NCBI GenBank assembly: GCA_964427055.1
Contig: CAYRSQ010000042.1
Location: 1 to 7,468 of the forward strand
Reading direction: 5' to 3'
DNA length: 7,468 bases
DNA from: CAYNTH01 sp964427055
GTDB lineage: Archaea > Aenigmatarchaeota > Aenigmatarchaeia > CG10238-14 > SCSR01
Part shown: piece after piece, positions 1-5,687 of the stretch
How the letters are laid out: every line of letters begins with the position of its first letter
Numbering within the stretch: position 1 is the first letter of the stretch
The notes under the pieces: generated by a model
Told to the model about the DNA's origin: nothing
What the model saw: only the letters and a program-made list of their open reading frames with translations
Database searches by the model: none
Made by a program: the position numbers and the translations under genes

Positions 1-63
1 TTCTTGTGCAAAAGCCTGTGCAGCAAACAAAAGTACTATGCAAAAATATAATAGCGTTTTCAT
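1..63 (-). CDS. Start of an exported protein (signal peptide only, runs off the left edge)
   Basis: Reading leftwards from the ATG at 63, the frame encodes MKTLLYFCIVLLFAAQAFAQ followed by E and then leaves the window. This is a textbook Sec signal peptide: a Lys after Met, a hydrophobic core of about 14 residues, and an AFA cleavage box before QE. The start is supported by a purine-rich GGGAGAG just upstream. The mature protein is outside the window, so no function can be given; it is probably periplasmic or outer-membrane. The gene lies 138 bases downstream of the LTA-synthase-like gene on the same strand. I see no convincing terminator between them, so co-transcription is possible but unproven. 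Confidence 0.75.
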   Translation of the reverse strand, partial: MKTLLYFCIVLLFAAQAFAQE

Positions 64-201
64 TTCTCTCCCTACCTAACTGGCAATTCTTAAATTCTTT
101 CTGGCCTCCCATTTCTCGCTTTGAAGCTTCTGTTTAAATCATTTGACCATTTATAGCGAGTGATGGTGCACCACACCCGTTTCAATGTTGGCAATGGTGT
201 T

Positions 202-2208
202 TTACTGGCTATGATTCTGCTGCAGATAGTGATTGAATTCCGAGGACGTCAAGGCACGGTAGAGTCCATGCCTGTAAAGATAGCTGGCTACCTGGTAATA
301 ACTGATGGTCTCTTCCCAGGATTCCCTTTTCAGCGATTCAGTTTTCATCGCCTGCGATGCGAAATCATAATGGTATGAAGTGCCTTGATCAACCGGTTTC
401 AGGATGACGAATGCACCTTCCTCGATATGCCCCAGTTTCTGGTAATTGCCGATGATGGCATGCCCTTCCTCCGGATCAATGCTGAGAACGTCGTGGCCTA
501 AAAATCGGCTCGGGTAGCTCCAATTAAGCAGACCAAGCAGCGTGGGTGCGTAATCCATCTGGCTGGCAATTGTTTTCACATGCCCCATCGGGATCTGTCC
601 TCCGGGGGCGTAGATTATCAGAGGGATATGATAGTTTTCGACGGTCAGCTCGGTCCTGCCCGCACTGGACGCGCAATGATCCGCGACGATAACGAAAATG
701 GTATTTTTAAACCAGGGTTTTTTGCTAGCCTCCCGAATAAGCTCGCCTATGGCATAGTCCGTATATTTGACGCCACCGCGACGTTCCGAAATCTTGGAGG
801 GCAAATCGATCTTCCCTTCCGGAAAGGTGAAGGGGCGATGATTTGATGTGGTCATAACAAAAAAGTGGAAAGGTTTGTCGGTTTTATAGGCGGCATCGGC
901 TTCACGCAGGGTCCAGCGATAGAGGTCTTCGTCACAGGCTCCCCACACATTGGCAAAGGTAACGTCGGCCCGACTTACACTGTTGCGGTCGATGACCCGG
1001 TAACCGTTGTTTTCGAAAAAGTAGTTCATGTTATCGAAATACCCATAGCCGCCGTAAATAAAAGCCGTATCGTACCCCTTTGTCCTTAACAGGGAACCCA
1101 GAGTGAACAAACCTTCGTTATGCGGGCGCTTAACGAGAGAACGACCTGGCGTAGGGGGAAGAGATAAGGTGAGGGCTTCCATTCCCCGAACAGTGCGCGT
1201 ACCCGTCGCGTAGAAATTATCGAAAACCAGGCTCCGGGATTCCAGGGCCGATAAATTTGGCGTCAGGTTTGCGTAGTTTTCAGTATTATGAAGAAATTCC
1301 GCGCTCAGGCTTTCCACCGTGATCTGAATAATGTTTGGTTTCAGTTCCGGCCCTTTGCCGCTGTAAAACCGCAGTGTATCCAATTCTCCGGGCCGCAACA
1401 GAATCGACCCGTCTTCCACAAGCTCTTCCTGTATCCTCCGGAATGCTAACTCATTGGAAATTGTGGGAAAAAATTGATTGAAATCAAGTTCGTTATTCTT
1501 GAATGCGGCGAACAGAGACCAGACCCCGTTTTTGCCGATCTCCCGATTGTAATTGTTCGCGAAGTCCGGAAGCCATCCTTGATTAATGATCAAACCAGCG
1601 GCGATGACTCCCAAGCACCAGACAGCGCCGTTTTTATAACGGCGTCCGGCTGGCTCCGATGCTGCCGCGAGCCAGCGTCCCGGAAGGCCTGTTTTCCACA
1701 GGAGCAGATAGATTAGCAAAGATACGAGGGCGATGACGCTCAGAAAGAGCGGTATAGGATAGGACTCAAGGATATTGTCTACTACTTCTTGGGTGTAAAC
1801 AAGATAATCCACGGCAATAAAGTTAAACCTGACACCGAATTCATCCCAGAAAATCCACTCCGCCGCCAGACCGAAGAGCAACAGAAAGGTCACCGGAAGG
1901 CCGATGATGTGCGTTGACAGGCGACCCCAGAAGCGTTCGAAAAAACGCTCAGGCAATATCGTCAGGAGTATGATGAGGGGTATGGAGAACCAGCAAGCCG
2001 CACCCAAATCGTAAAGAATCCCCCATCCGAACGCCGCCGGCAGGCTAAGATCCCAGGAGACGTCCTGGGCAGCCTTAACCAATAACGTGACTCTGGCTAC
2101 AAATTCAAAAAAGAGAAATAGGGCAAAAAATAAAATGACCCCGCCGTGTCTCTTTTTAATGCAAGAAAAGTGGTTTGAAACGAGTTTATTAAAAAGCTTG
2201 TTTTTCAC
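202..2208 (-). CDS. LTA synthase / phosphoglycerol transferase family membrane protein (sulfatase-like)
   Basis: Predicted inner-membrane enzyme of the LtaS/MdoB (OpgB) group of the alkaline-phosphatase superfamily, which moves phosphoglycerol or similar groups onto envelope polymers or glucans. Numbered from the GTG start (668 aa): about five N-terminal membrane segments (roughly 22-46, 57-86, 101-121, 151-171, 194-213), a linker, then an extracytoplasmic catalytic domain from about 290. Expected metal and catalytic positions are visible: E299 in VESL, the nucleophile candidate T339 in ATGTRTVRG, H457 in TTSNHRPF, and D510-H511 in VADH. Length is normal for the family. Start choice: an ATG at 2220 has no Shine-Dalgarno, whereas the GTG at 2208 has GGAG six bases upstream; using the ATG adds four residues. 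The exact substrate is unknown. It belongs to the chromosome side of the tRNA junction. Confidence 0.93.
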   Translation of the reverse strand: MKNKLFNKLVSNHFSCIKKRHGGVILFFALFLFFEFVARVTLLVKAAQDVSWDLSLPAAFGWGILYDLGAACWFSIPLIILLTILPERFFERFWGRLSTHIIGLPVTFLLLFGLAAEWIFWDEFGVRFNFIAVDYLVYTQEVVDNILESYPIPLFLSVIALVSLLIYLLLWKTGLPGRWLAAASEPAGRRYKNGAVWCLGVIAAGLIINQGWLPDFANNYNREIGKNGVWSLFAAFKNNELDFNQFFPTISNELAFRRIQEELVEDGSILLRPGELDTLRFYSGKGPELKPNIIQITVESLSAEFLHNTENYANLTPNLSALESRSLVFDNFYATGTRTVRGMEALTLSLPPTPGRSLVKRPHNEGLFTLGSLLRTKGYDTAFIYGGYGYFDNMNYFFENNGYRVIDRNSVSRADVTFANVWGACDEDLYRWTLREADAAYKTDKPFHFFVMTTSNHRPFTFPEGKIDLPSKISERRGGVKYTDYAIGELIREASKKPWFKNTIFVIVADHCASSAGRTELTVENYHIPLIIYAPGGQIPMGHVKTIASQMDYAPTLLGLLNWSYPSRFLGHDVLSIDPEEGHAIIGNYQKLGHIEEGAFVILKPVDQGTSYHYDFASQAMKTESLKRESWEETISYYQVASYLYRHGLYRALTSSEFNHYLQQNHSQ

Positions 2209-2268
2209 GCAAAGCTCCATTGGCAGTCTGTTGAAGGGATGGCAGTTTTTGAAGGAAGAGGCTTATCA

Positions 2269-2302
2269 CCTCTCCTGAAGAGAGGAGGGGCCTTTCAGCC
2301 CC
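2269..2302 (-). promoter_or_regulatory. Two adjacent short hairpins in the leader of the LTA-synthase-like gene
   Basis: Two perfect short inverted repeats sit side by side: CCTCTC/GAGAGG (2269-2274 and 2280-2285, 5-base loop) and GGGGC/GCCCC (2287-2291 and 2298-2302, 6-base loop). They lie about 60-95 bases upstream of the start of the membrane enzyme gene and would fall in its 5' leader. No U-tract follows on the minus strand, so this is not an obvious terminator. A role in mRNA stability or regulation is a guess; the stems are short enough that chance cannot be excluded. Confidence 0.3.
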
Positions 2303-2794
2303 CTGGTTGCATATTGCCGATCAACTCGATACGCCCCTTGTCGAATGCCGAATCACTTTCTCTCCACTTAATAGAGCATAAGTAATGCCACTTTTTAATA
2401 ATGTCTAAGTTGATGATCACAAAGGGATATTACACTACCGGCAATGAATCGTGAAAGACAGGATATGTCGAGCCAGGCAGTCTGTATCGGAAGTTGGTTG
2501 ATGATTACAGCAGGTTAGATTAAGATAAGACGGGACAGGGGAATCGACATTATTGTCGAATTTTTAAATTGCATTGTCGGCTCCAAGTAATTCGTTGTGA
2601 ATCATTTGCTGGTGTGTCAGGGGAGTAGCTGAATTGTTTACAGATCTCCTCCGCTACGATCCTGATTTGTTCTGTCTCGTCCGACGGGAACAAAATTGGG
2701 GACAATATGAATTGGTTTCATTCATACGGAATTTGAAAAGCGAGCGTATCAGTGTGTGATGGACTCAGAAGATGCGGATGGCTGTAAACGCGAT
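2303..2794. other. Non-coding chromosomal stretch between the tRNA terminator and the membrane-enzyme leader
   Basis: About 490 bases without a supportable gene: open frames are at most about 25 codons and lack ribosome binding sites. The only structure I can point to is TCGACA-TTAT-TGTCGA at 2544-2559, a 6-bp stem with a tetraloop followed by ATTTTT. It could be a weak plus-strand terminator or an operator. A further ATTGTCG copy at 2573-2579 lies 21 bases (two helical turns) after the one at 2552-2558. The promoter of the membrane-enzyme gene presumably lies here or nearer the gene, but I could not pick a convincing -35/-10 pair. Confidence 0.5.
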
Positions 2795-2822
2795 AAAAAG
2801 GCCTTCCTCTTCGGAAGGCCTT
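2795..2822 (-). terminator. Rho-independent terminator of the former tRNA-Arg gene
   Basis: On the minus strand AAGGCCTTCC (2822-2813), a five-base loop GAAGA and GGAAGGCCTT (2807-2798) form a perfect 10-bp stem running into a T-tract that ends at 2795. It begins six bases after the CCA end of the tRNA remnant, as expected for a tRNA transcription unit. It stayed on the chromosome side when the tRNA gene was split. Confidence 0.88.
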
Positions 2823-2827
2823 AATTC

Positions 2828-2872
2828 TGGTACCCCCGGTGCGATTCGAACGCACGACACACGGATTAGGAA
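2828..2872 (-). other. 3' fragment of tRNA-Arg(CCT): attachment-site end of an integrated element
   Basis: Read on the minus strand this is the 3' part of a tRNA: anticodon loop TTCCTAA (anticodon CCT, 2868-2870), 3' anticodon strand TCCGT, variable GTGTC, T-arm GTGCG-TTCGAAT-CGCAC, acceptor 3' strand CGGGGGT, discriminator A and encoded CCA (2830-2828). The 5' anticodon strand that should pair (ACGGA) and the D-arm and 5' acceptor are missing: upstream is AT-rich unrelated DNA. So this is a displaced 3' tRNA end, the usual result of tyrosine-recombinase integration, where the element supplies a replacement 3' end at its other junction. Chromosome lies to the left and the element to the right. 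The intact tRNA-Arg and the integrase are not in the window. The true crossover core may be shorter than the 45 bases given. Confidence 0.85.
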
Positions 2873-2961
2873 TTAGAAAAAATGGTAATTTTATAAAAAA
2901 CTAACCCCTTGATCTAAGGTCTGATTTCTCGTAACTGACTAAAACGTAAGATCAATTTTGA

Positions 2962-2996
2962 TTCCGTTTATTTCTGTCTATTCTGGCTGTTTCCGG
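2962..2996 (+). repeat. Phased short direct repeats (TTCYG units) near the att site
   Basis: Four related units begin at 2962 (TTCCGTTTAT), 2972 (TTCTGTCTA), 2981 (TTCTGGCTG) and 2991 (TTCCGG), spaced 9-10 bases and so roughly on one helical face. They lie about 90 bases inside the element from the tRNA remnant. Short phased repeats in this place are typical of integrase arm-type or accessory binding sites, but no binding protein can be named. Confidence 0.45.
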
Positions 2997-3011
2997 TTTT
3001 TCTGAGTAATC

Positions 3012-3181
3012 TATCACACGGTTATCACACATGAAACAAAACATCAGTCCGTGTGCTGTTGTTTCACTTTTAAAATAATCATTGTACTTTTAGATAGTTA
3101 AACTTCAAGCTGCTATCTTTAATTTTTTCCATTATATTTATTCCCTGTTCTTTCCTCCGATTTCATCACAATTTCATCACA
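3012..3181 (+). repeat. Two pairs of ATCACA-type direct repeats at 11-base spacing
   Basis: TATCACAC occurs at 3012 and again at 3023. TTTCATCACA occurs at 3161 and again at 3172. Each pair has the same 11-base period, and all four copies share the core ATCACA in the same orientation. Like the TTCYG units they may be protein-binding arms of the attachment region. The spacing regularity is seen directly; the role is inferred. Confidence 0.4.
3032..3066. repeat. Inverted repeat TGAAACAA / TTGTTTCA
   Basis: Perfect 8-base arms (3032-3039 and 3059-3066), with further imperfect pairing of AACA with TGTT inside. On the plus strand the stem is followed by CTTTT, so a weak terminator is possible. 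A second inverted pair, CACACGG (3015-3021) with CCGTGTG (3049-3055), interlocks with it. No gene ends nearby, which argues against a simple terminator role. Confidence 0.35.
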
Positions 3182-3317
3182 CTCTGTCAACAAGATGCTA
3201 GAAAGAATCGATTGAAGTACTATCTTGCAGATTCAACCCCGGTTTCCGGCGTGAGAGGCGAACTCAAAAGATGTCTAAGTCACCTGTTTTATTACAAGTA
3301 TTTGAATTAATTGCAGC

Positions 3318-3394
3318 TTGGGTGTCCCCTTTTTTGCTCCTGTTTAACCTTTTCCCACCAGTTTTGGAGGAAAGGACACCCAAAGGGACACCCA
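3318..3394. repeat. REP-like cluster of GGACACCC motifs in both orientations
   Basis: Three near-copies of AAAGGGACACCCA: one on the minus strand (3335-3318, with GGGGACACCC), two on the plus strand in tandem (3371-3382 and 3382-3394). The inverted arrangement with a spacer of about 35 bases looks like a bacterial interspersed mosaic element of the kind spread by REP-associated tyrosine transposases. No such transposase is in the window. It lies just beyond the distal end of the cassette array. Confidence 0.45.
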
Positions 3395-3476
3395 CTTGGC
3401 CGTGTGTATTTTTAATTTCTTCCTGTAGCCAAGGAAATCTATGTCGAAAGAAAAGTAGAATATTTCTTTTTGTAAT

Positions 3477-3549
3477 CAGCAATGCGGTGCGTAAGCAGCG
3501 GGAATGAAGCGCTAGCGGAATTCCCGTTGGCTTGATGCACGTGTTAGGG
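3477..3549 (-). repeat. attC-like site of cassette A (degenerate R')
   Basis: Read on the minus strand it starts with R'' CCCTAAC (3549-3543), continues through GTGCATCAAGCC, has a strong inner stem CGGGAAT/ATTCCCG around a short loop, returns through GCTTACGCAC, and ends at ATTGCTG (3483-3477) where GTTRRRY is expected. The arms pair with small mismatches, as attC sites do. The R' box keeps only the TT, so excision of this last cassette is doubtful. The cassette A stop codon ends one base before the site. Confidence 0.75.
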
Positions 3550-3550
3550 C

Positions 3551-4108
3551 TCAACTCAATTCCCCATCCAAAAAGAACAGCTTCACATTGATAAGCTCAA
3601 TGTCAAACCTGTCAGCACTTGCTATTTCGCCATGAATTCGTATCCTTGATCCTTCTGGTAAAATACCAAGTTCACGGTAGTCTTGTAATGACACCCTGCA
3701 GGATATGGTGTAAAGACTGTCCAAAGGGTCAGGCCCTGGGGATAGGCGGAGAGATACGATGCTTTCATCTTCCTTCGAAGCCCCTTTGAGGTAGGTATCC
3801 CAACCAACCTTGATTCCGGTGAAATTTTTCTTCACCTCATCTCTTTGAAGGGGGGGTGCCGTTTTAATTGCATTTTCTATTTCCTTAAAGGAAATTGTTC
3901 TGAGCCTCTCAATAGATATTACGTTTTTCTGGTCTGTACTATTTATCATCTCTCTTGATGCGCTTAAATGAATTACCACCTCATTAGTTCTGTCTTTATC
4001 TCTTTTTCCATGCAGCATTTTCTTGGAGATCGCGATTATGCCAAGCACCACACTAATACCAACACCTGAAAAGAGCCATTCCTTATTCTGCAAAATAAAG
4101 TCGATCAT
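3551..4108 (-). CDS. Cassette A: membrane-anchored protein with OB-fold-like domain
   Basis: 185 aa. The N-terminus holds one membrane segment (about residues 11-28) within the sequence NKEWLFSGVG, a short anchor I recognise as recurrent in cassette-encoded and conflict-related hypothetical proteins. Then come a basic stretch (HGKRDKDR, 33-40), a linker, a segment IENAIKTAPPLQ (77-88), and a beta-rich region from about 95 to 180 (GIKVGWDTYLKG, YTISCRV, GSRIRIHGEI, IELINVKLFFL) that reads like an OB-fold of the tRNA_anti-like type. The topology suggests a cytoplasmic or periplasmic OB domain tethered to the inner membrane; its ligand is unknown. The start ATG has AGGG about eight bases upstream. 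It is the last gene of the array. The OB assignment is by pattern only and needs structure prediction. Confidence 0.8.
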   Translation of the reverse strand: MIDFILQNKEWLFSGVGISVVLGIIAISKKMLHGKRDKDRTNEVVIHLSASREMINSTDQKNVISIERLRTISFKEIENAIKTAPPLQRDEVKKNFTGIKVGWDTYLKGASKEDESIVSLRLSPGPDPLDSLYTISCRVSLQDYRELGILPEGSRIRIHGEIASADRFDIELINVKLFFLDGELS

Positions 4109-4124
4109 TTTGTGATCCCTACTG

Positions 4125-4184
4125 CCCTAATGAGTGCTTCACGCGCGGCGCTTCTTGCCGTCACCGTGAAAGCAGAGGTTAGAA
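4125..4184 (-). repeat. attC-like site of cassette B (R' begins with A)
   Basis: On the minus strand: R'' TTCTAAC (4184-4178), arm TGCTTTCACG, loop region, arm CGTGAAGCA, R' ATTAGGG (4131-4125). The arms TGCTTTCACG and CGTGAAGCA pair with exactly one unpaired base, the hallmark extrahelical base of attC. The first R' base is A instead of the conserved G next to the crossover point. It lies 43 bases after the cassette B stop codon. Confidence 0.75.
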
Positions 4185-4226
4185 ATTCAGTGTCATTGTT
4201 TTTATATCATATGCTGATGGCTCTAT

Positions 4227-4967
4227 TTATTTACCCCTAATTACTTTAACACTATCTACCTCCAAAAATCCTACCCCTGCCTTACAATGCAAATGAATTC
4301 TGATCGCATTTGTTTCTGTCGCCTTAAAAGTTAAGCTATATTCTTTATAATCATCTGACGGGGGAGTCTCAAAAGCTATTGGATTTGTCATGCTGTTATT
4401 TTCTTTTATATCATGTAACCACAATTTAAAGCCCATAGTAGAATTTAAAGACGATTTCACTTTACATTTTACTGTGTAGTTCAATCCCTCAATAATTCCA
4501 TTTCTTAAATCAATCAATGCTCCATTCTGAAAATTCTGATTTGGCCATTCGTTTTGATTTGCCTCAAAAACCATGCATCCATTTTGTATTCGGTTTGTCT
4601 TTTGAGGATTTGTACTTCCCCAATAATTAAATATCCAAGCATAATTATCTTTATCAAAATCATCAAAGAAAACTGTTTCAGATATTAGTCTACTAAGAAC
4701 TTTTTTATCAAAAAAGCGATATAGGGGAATGAATAACACAATAAAAATAAGCGCAGTTATAACATTGATCTCAAAAAGTTTATAAAATGCAAACTTTTCA
4801 ATACAGGCGAAGAATGAACTTAGATCATTTTTATTTATAGTTTTCAGAAGATTGTATAAATCTTTGCCAAATTCAGTAAATAAGCCAAGTAACGTTGCTG
4901 AAATAATAAAAGCAACGATTTTTGCGTAACTAAGCTCAAATCCGAACATAGTAAACTTTGATTTCAT
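4227..4967 (-). CDS. Cassette B: two-pass membrane protein with C-terminal beta-sandwich-like domain
   Basis: 246 aa, not recognised as a named family. Two hydrophobic membrane segments (about 15-31 and 67-85) flank a polar, Lys/Asn-rich segment, followed by about 150 residues with alternating beta-strand character from the FFDDFD motif (100-105) to the C-terminus. The order FDKDNYAWIFNYW, NGCMVFEANQ, GLNYTVKCKVKS, YKEYSLTFKATE, IRIHLHCKAG and GFLEVDSVKVI resembles carbohydrate-binding-module or jelly-roll ligand-binding folds. Such a layout would put a binding domain against the inner membrane. The gene is visibly AT-richer than its neighbours, with frequent ATA/AAT/TTT codons, which suggests a foreign source. 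The Shine-Dalgarno is poor (AAAG adjacent to the ATG; GGGAA further up), so the start is less certain. The function is unknown. Confidence 0.75.
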   Translation of the reverse strand: MKSKFTMFGFELSYAKIVAFIISATLLGLFTEFGKDLYNLLKTINKNDLSSFFACIEKFAFYKLFEINVITALIFIVLFIPLYRFFDKKVLSRLISETVFFDDFDKDNYAWIFNYWGSTNPQKTNRIQNGCMVFEANQNEWPNQNFQNGALIDLRNGIIEGLNYTVKCKVKSSLNSTMGFKLWLHDIKENNSMTNPIAFETPPSDDYKEYSLTFKATETNAIRIHLHCKAGVGFLEVDSVKVIRGK

Positions 4968-5010
4968 CTTTGCAAGTTTCCCAAAAAATATTTACTTGAT
5001 GAAGCAACAT

Positions 5011-5097
5011 CTCTAACGCCTCATATCACCGGCAACAAAAAACAGGGTGAGGAATGCGCGGCACTTTTTGCTGTCCTAGTGTATGTGATTGTTAGGT
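5011..5097 (-). repeat. attC-like site of cassette C
   Basis: On the minus strand it runs from R'' ACCTAAC (5097-5091, a perfect RYYYAAC) to R' GTTAGAG (5017-5011). Arms pair imperfectly (TCACATACAC with GTGATATGAG; GCAAAAA with TTTTTTGTTGC). The TAA stop codon of cassette C is embedded in the R'' box itself, showing how tightly gene and site are packed. At 87 bases it is the longest site here. Confidence 0.78.
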
Positions 5098-5604
5098 TTG
5101 CATTTCATTTTTAACAAAGTCAATGTTATCTAATACATACTGAGCAATCAAAGTAGAAGCTGCTGCAATTTGAATCATTGAATCCTTTGCGCTATCTTGA
5201 ATCACACGCTCATAGAAGTGCATCAACAGCGTGATATTTGGATCAACATCGTTTTTTGAGAACAACGGTCGTAACAAAACATCATATTCTTTGTAGCGTT
5301 TTTGATACTCAGTCACAGCCTGATTTTTTGATATTGCTTCTCCGCAATTGGGAATGCTCGCTTCGATGATGTATAAAGCTGCATCATCTAGGATTTGCTC
5401 TTTTTCTGACCCTTTATAAAACCTCAAGAAGACATAGGTGAGAACAGAGAGCGAAAAATAGGTTAATTCAATTTTTCGCACCCTATCATTTGGCACCTTT
5501 AGAGCCTTAATAAACAGGCTATACATGACTGATTGACCTCCAACACCTTGGTTCTTTAATGCTTCTAAGGCTTTCGCCTTTTTTGGTTTTCCAAATCCAA
5601 ACAT
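5092..5604 (-). CDS. Cassette C: hypothetical helical protein
   Basis: 170 aa from the ATG at 5604. An in-frame TTG directly before it (5607) would add one residue, but the ATG is better placed, seven bases after AGAGGA. I do not recognise a family. The N-terminus FGFGKPKKAK is basic and flexible; the rest looks almost wholly alpha-helical, with hydrophobic helices near 43-62 (ELTYFSLSVLTYVFLRFY) and near the C-terminus (SMIQIAAASTLIAQYVLDNI) that are amphipathic rather than clear membrane spans. There is one Cys, in PNCGEA. No catalytic motif is visible. It stands alone in its cassette, so context gives only a weak hint of an accessory or defence role. Confidence 0.75.
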   Translation of the reverse strand: MFGFGKPKKAKALEALKNQGVGGQSVMYSLFIKALKVPNDRVRKIELTYFSLSVLTYVFLRFYKGSEKEQILDDAALYIIEASIPNCGEAISKNQAVTEYQKRYKEYDVLLRPLFSKNDVDPNITLLMHFYERVIQDSAKDSMIQIAAASTLIAQYVLDNIDFVKNEMQT

Positions 5605-5620
5605 CAATGTTTCCTCTTAA

Positions 5621-5684
5621 ACCTAACGTAACGATAACCAGGCGGGTGTTTTATAGGCCGGTCTAGTTAATTGGATTGTTAGTT
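5621..5684 (-). repeat. attC-like site of cassette D
   Basis: On the minus strand: R'' AACTAAC (5684-5678), arm CAATTAAC, a GC-rich middle, arm GTTATCG, and R' GTTAGGT (5627-5621), a perfect GTTRRRY. At 64 bases it is compact. It starts three bases after the cassette D stop codon and its R' is followed directly by the ribosome binding site of cassette C. Confidence 0.78.
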
Positions 5685-5687
5685 TCC

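Larger units (their letters stand above)
2873..3476. other. Gene-free left end of the integrated element, between att site and cassette array
   Basis: About 600 AT-rich bases with no supportable gene. The longest frames (plus 3271-3507 and minus 3264-3554) run through the REP-like repeats and the last attC and lack codon or family support. The stretch holds several short repeats listed separately: phased TTCYG units near the att site, two pairs of ATCACA motifs, a hairpin at 3032-3066 and a GGACACCC cluster at 3318-3394. Such density beside an att site suggests integrase and host-factor binding sites, but that is inference. Confidence 0.6.

Noticed and set aside
160..1716. Several plus-strand frames antisense to the LTA-synthase-like gene
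   Set aside because: They lie wholly or mostly within the well-supported 668-residue gene and carry no recognisable motifs.
2087..2278. Plus-strand 63-codon frame over the start of the LTA-synthase-like gene
   Set aside because: Low-complexity, antisense to the gene start and its leader, no ribosome binding site.
2428..2516. Short plus-strand frame starting at an ATG near 2443 (about 25 codons)
   Set aside because: No ribosome binding site, no conservation evidence, and too short to support.
2828..2872. Intact tRNA gene
   Set aside because: The D-arm, 5' acceptor strand and 5' anticodon strand are absent; upstream sequence cannot pair with the remaining 3' part.
3012..3181. CRISPR-like array from the repeated ATCACA motifs
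   Set aside because: Repeats are 8-10 bases in two pairs with no constant spacer units of CRISPR size and no cas genes.
3271..3507. Plus-strand 78-codon open frame
   Set aside because: It overlaps the same repeats and attC on the opposite strand, with no Shine-Dalgarno and no family signal.
3264..3554. Minus-strand 96-codon open frame beginning at the attC of cassette A
   Set aside because: It reads straight through the attC arms and the REP-like repeats and has no ribosome binding site. Such frames arise from attC and repeat sequence.
3622..3807. Minus-strand 61-codon frame inside cassette A
   Set aside because: It is nested in another frame of the OB-fold-like gene.
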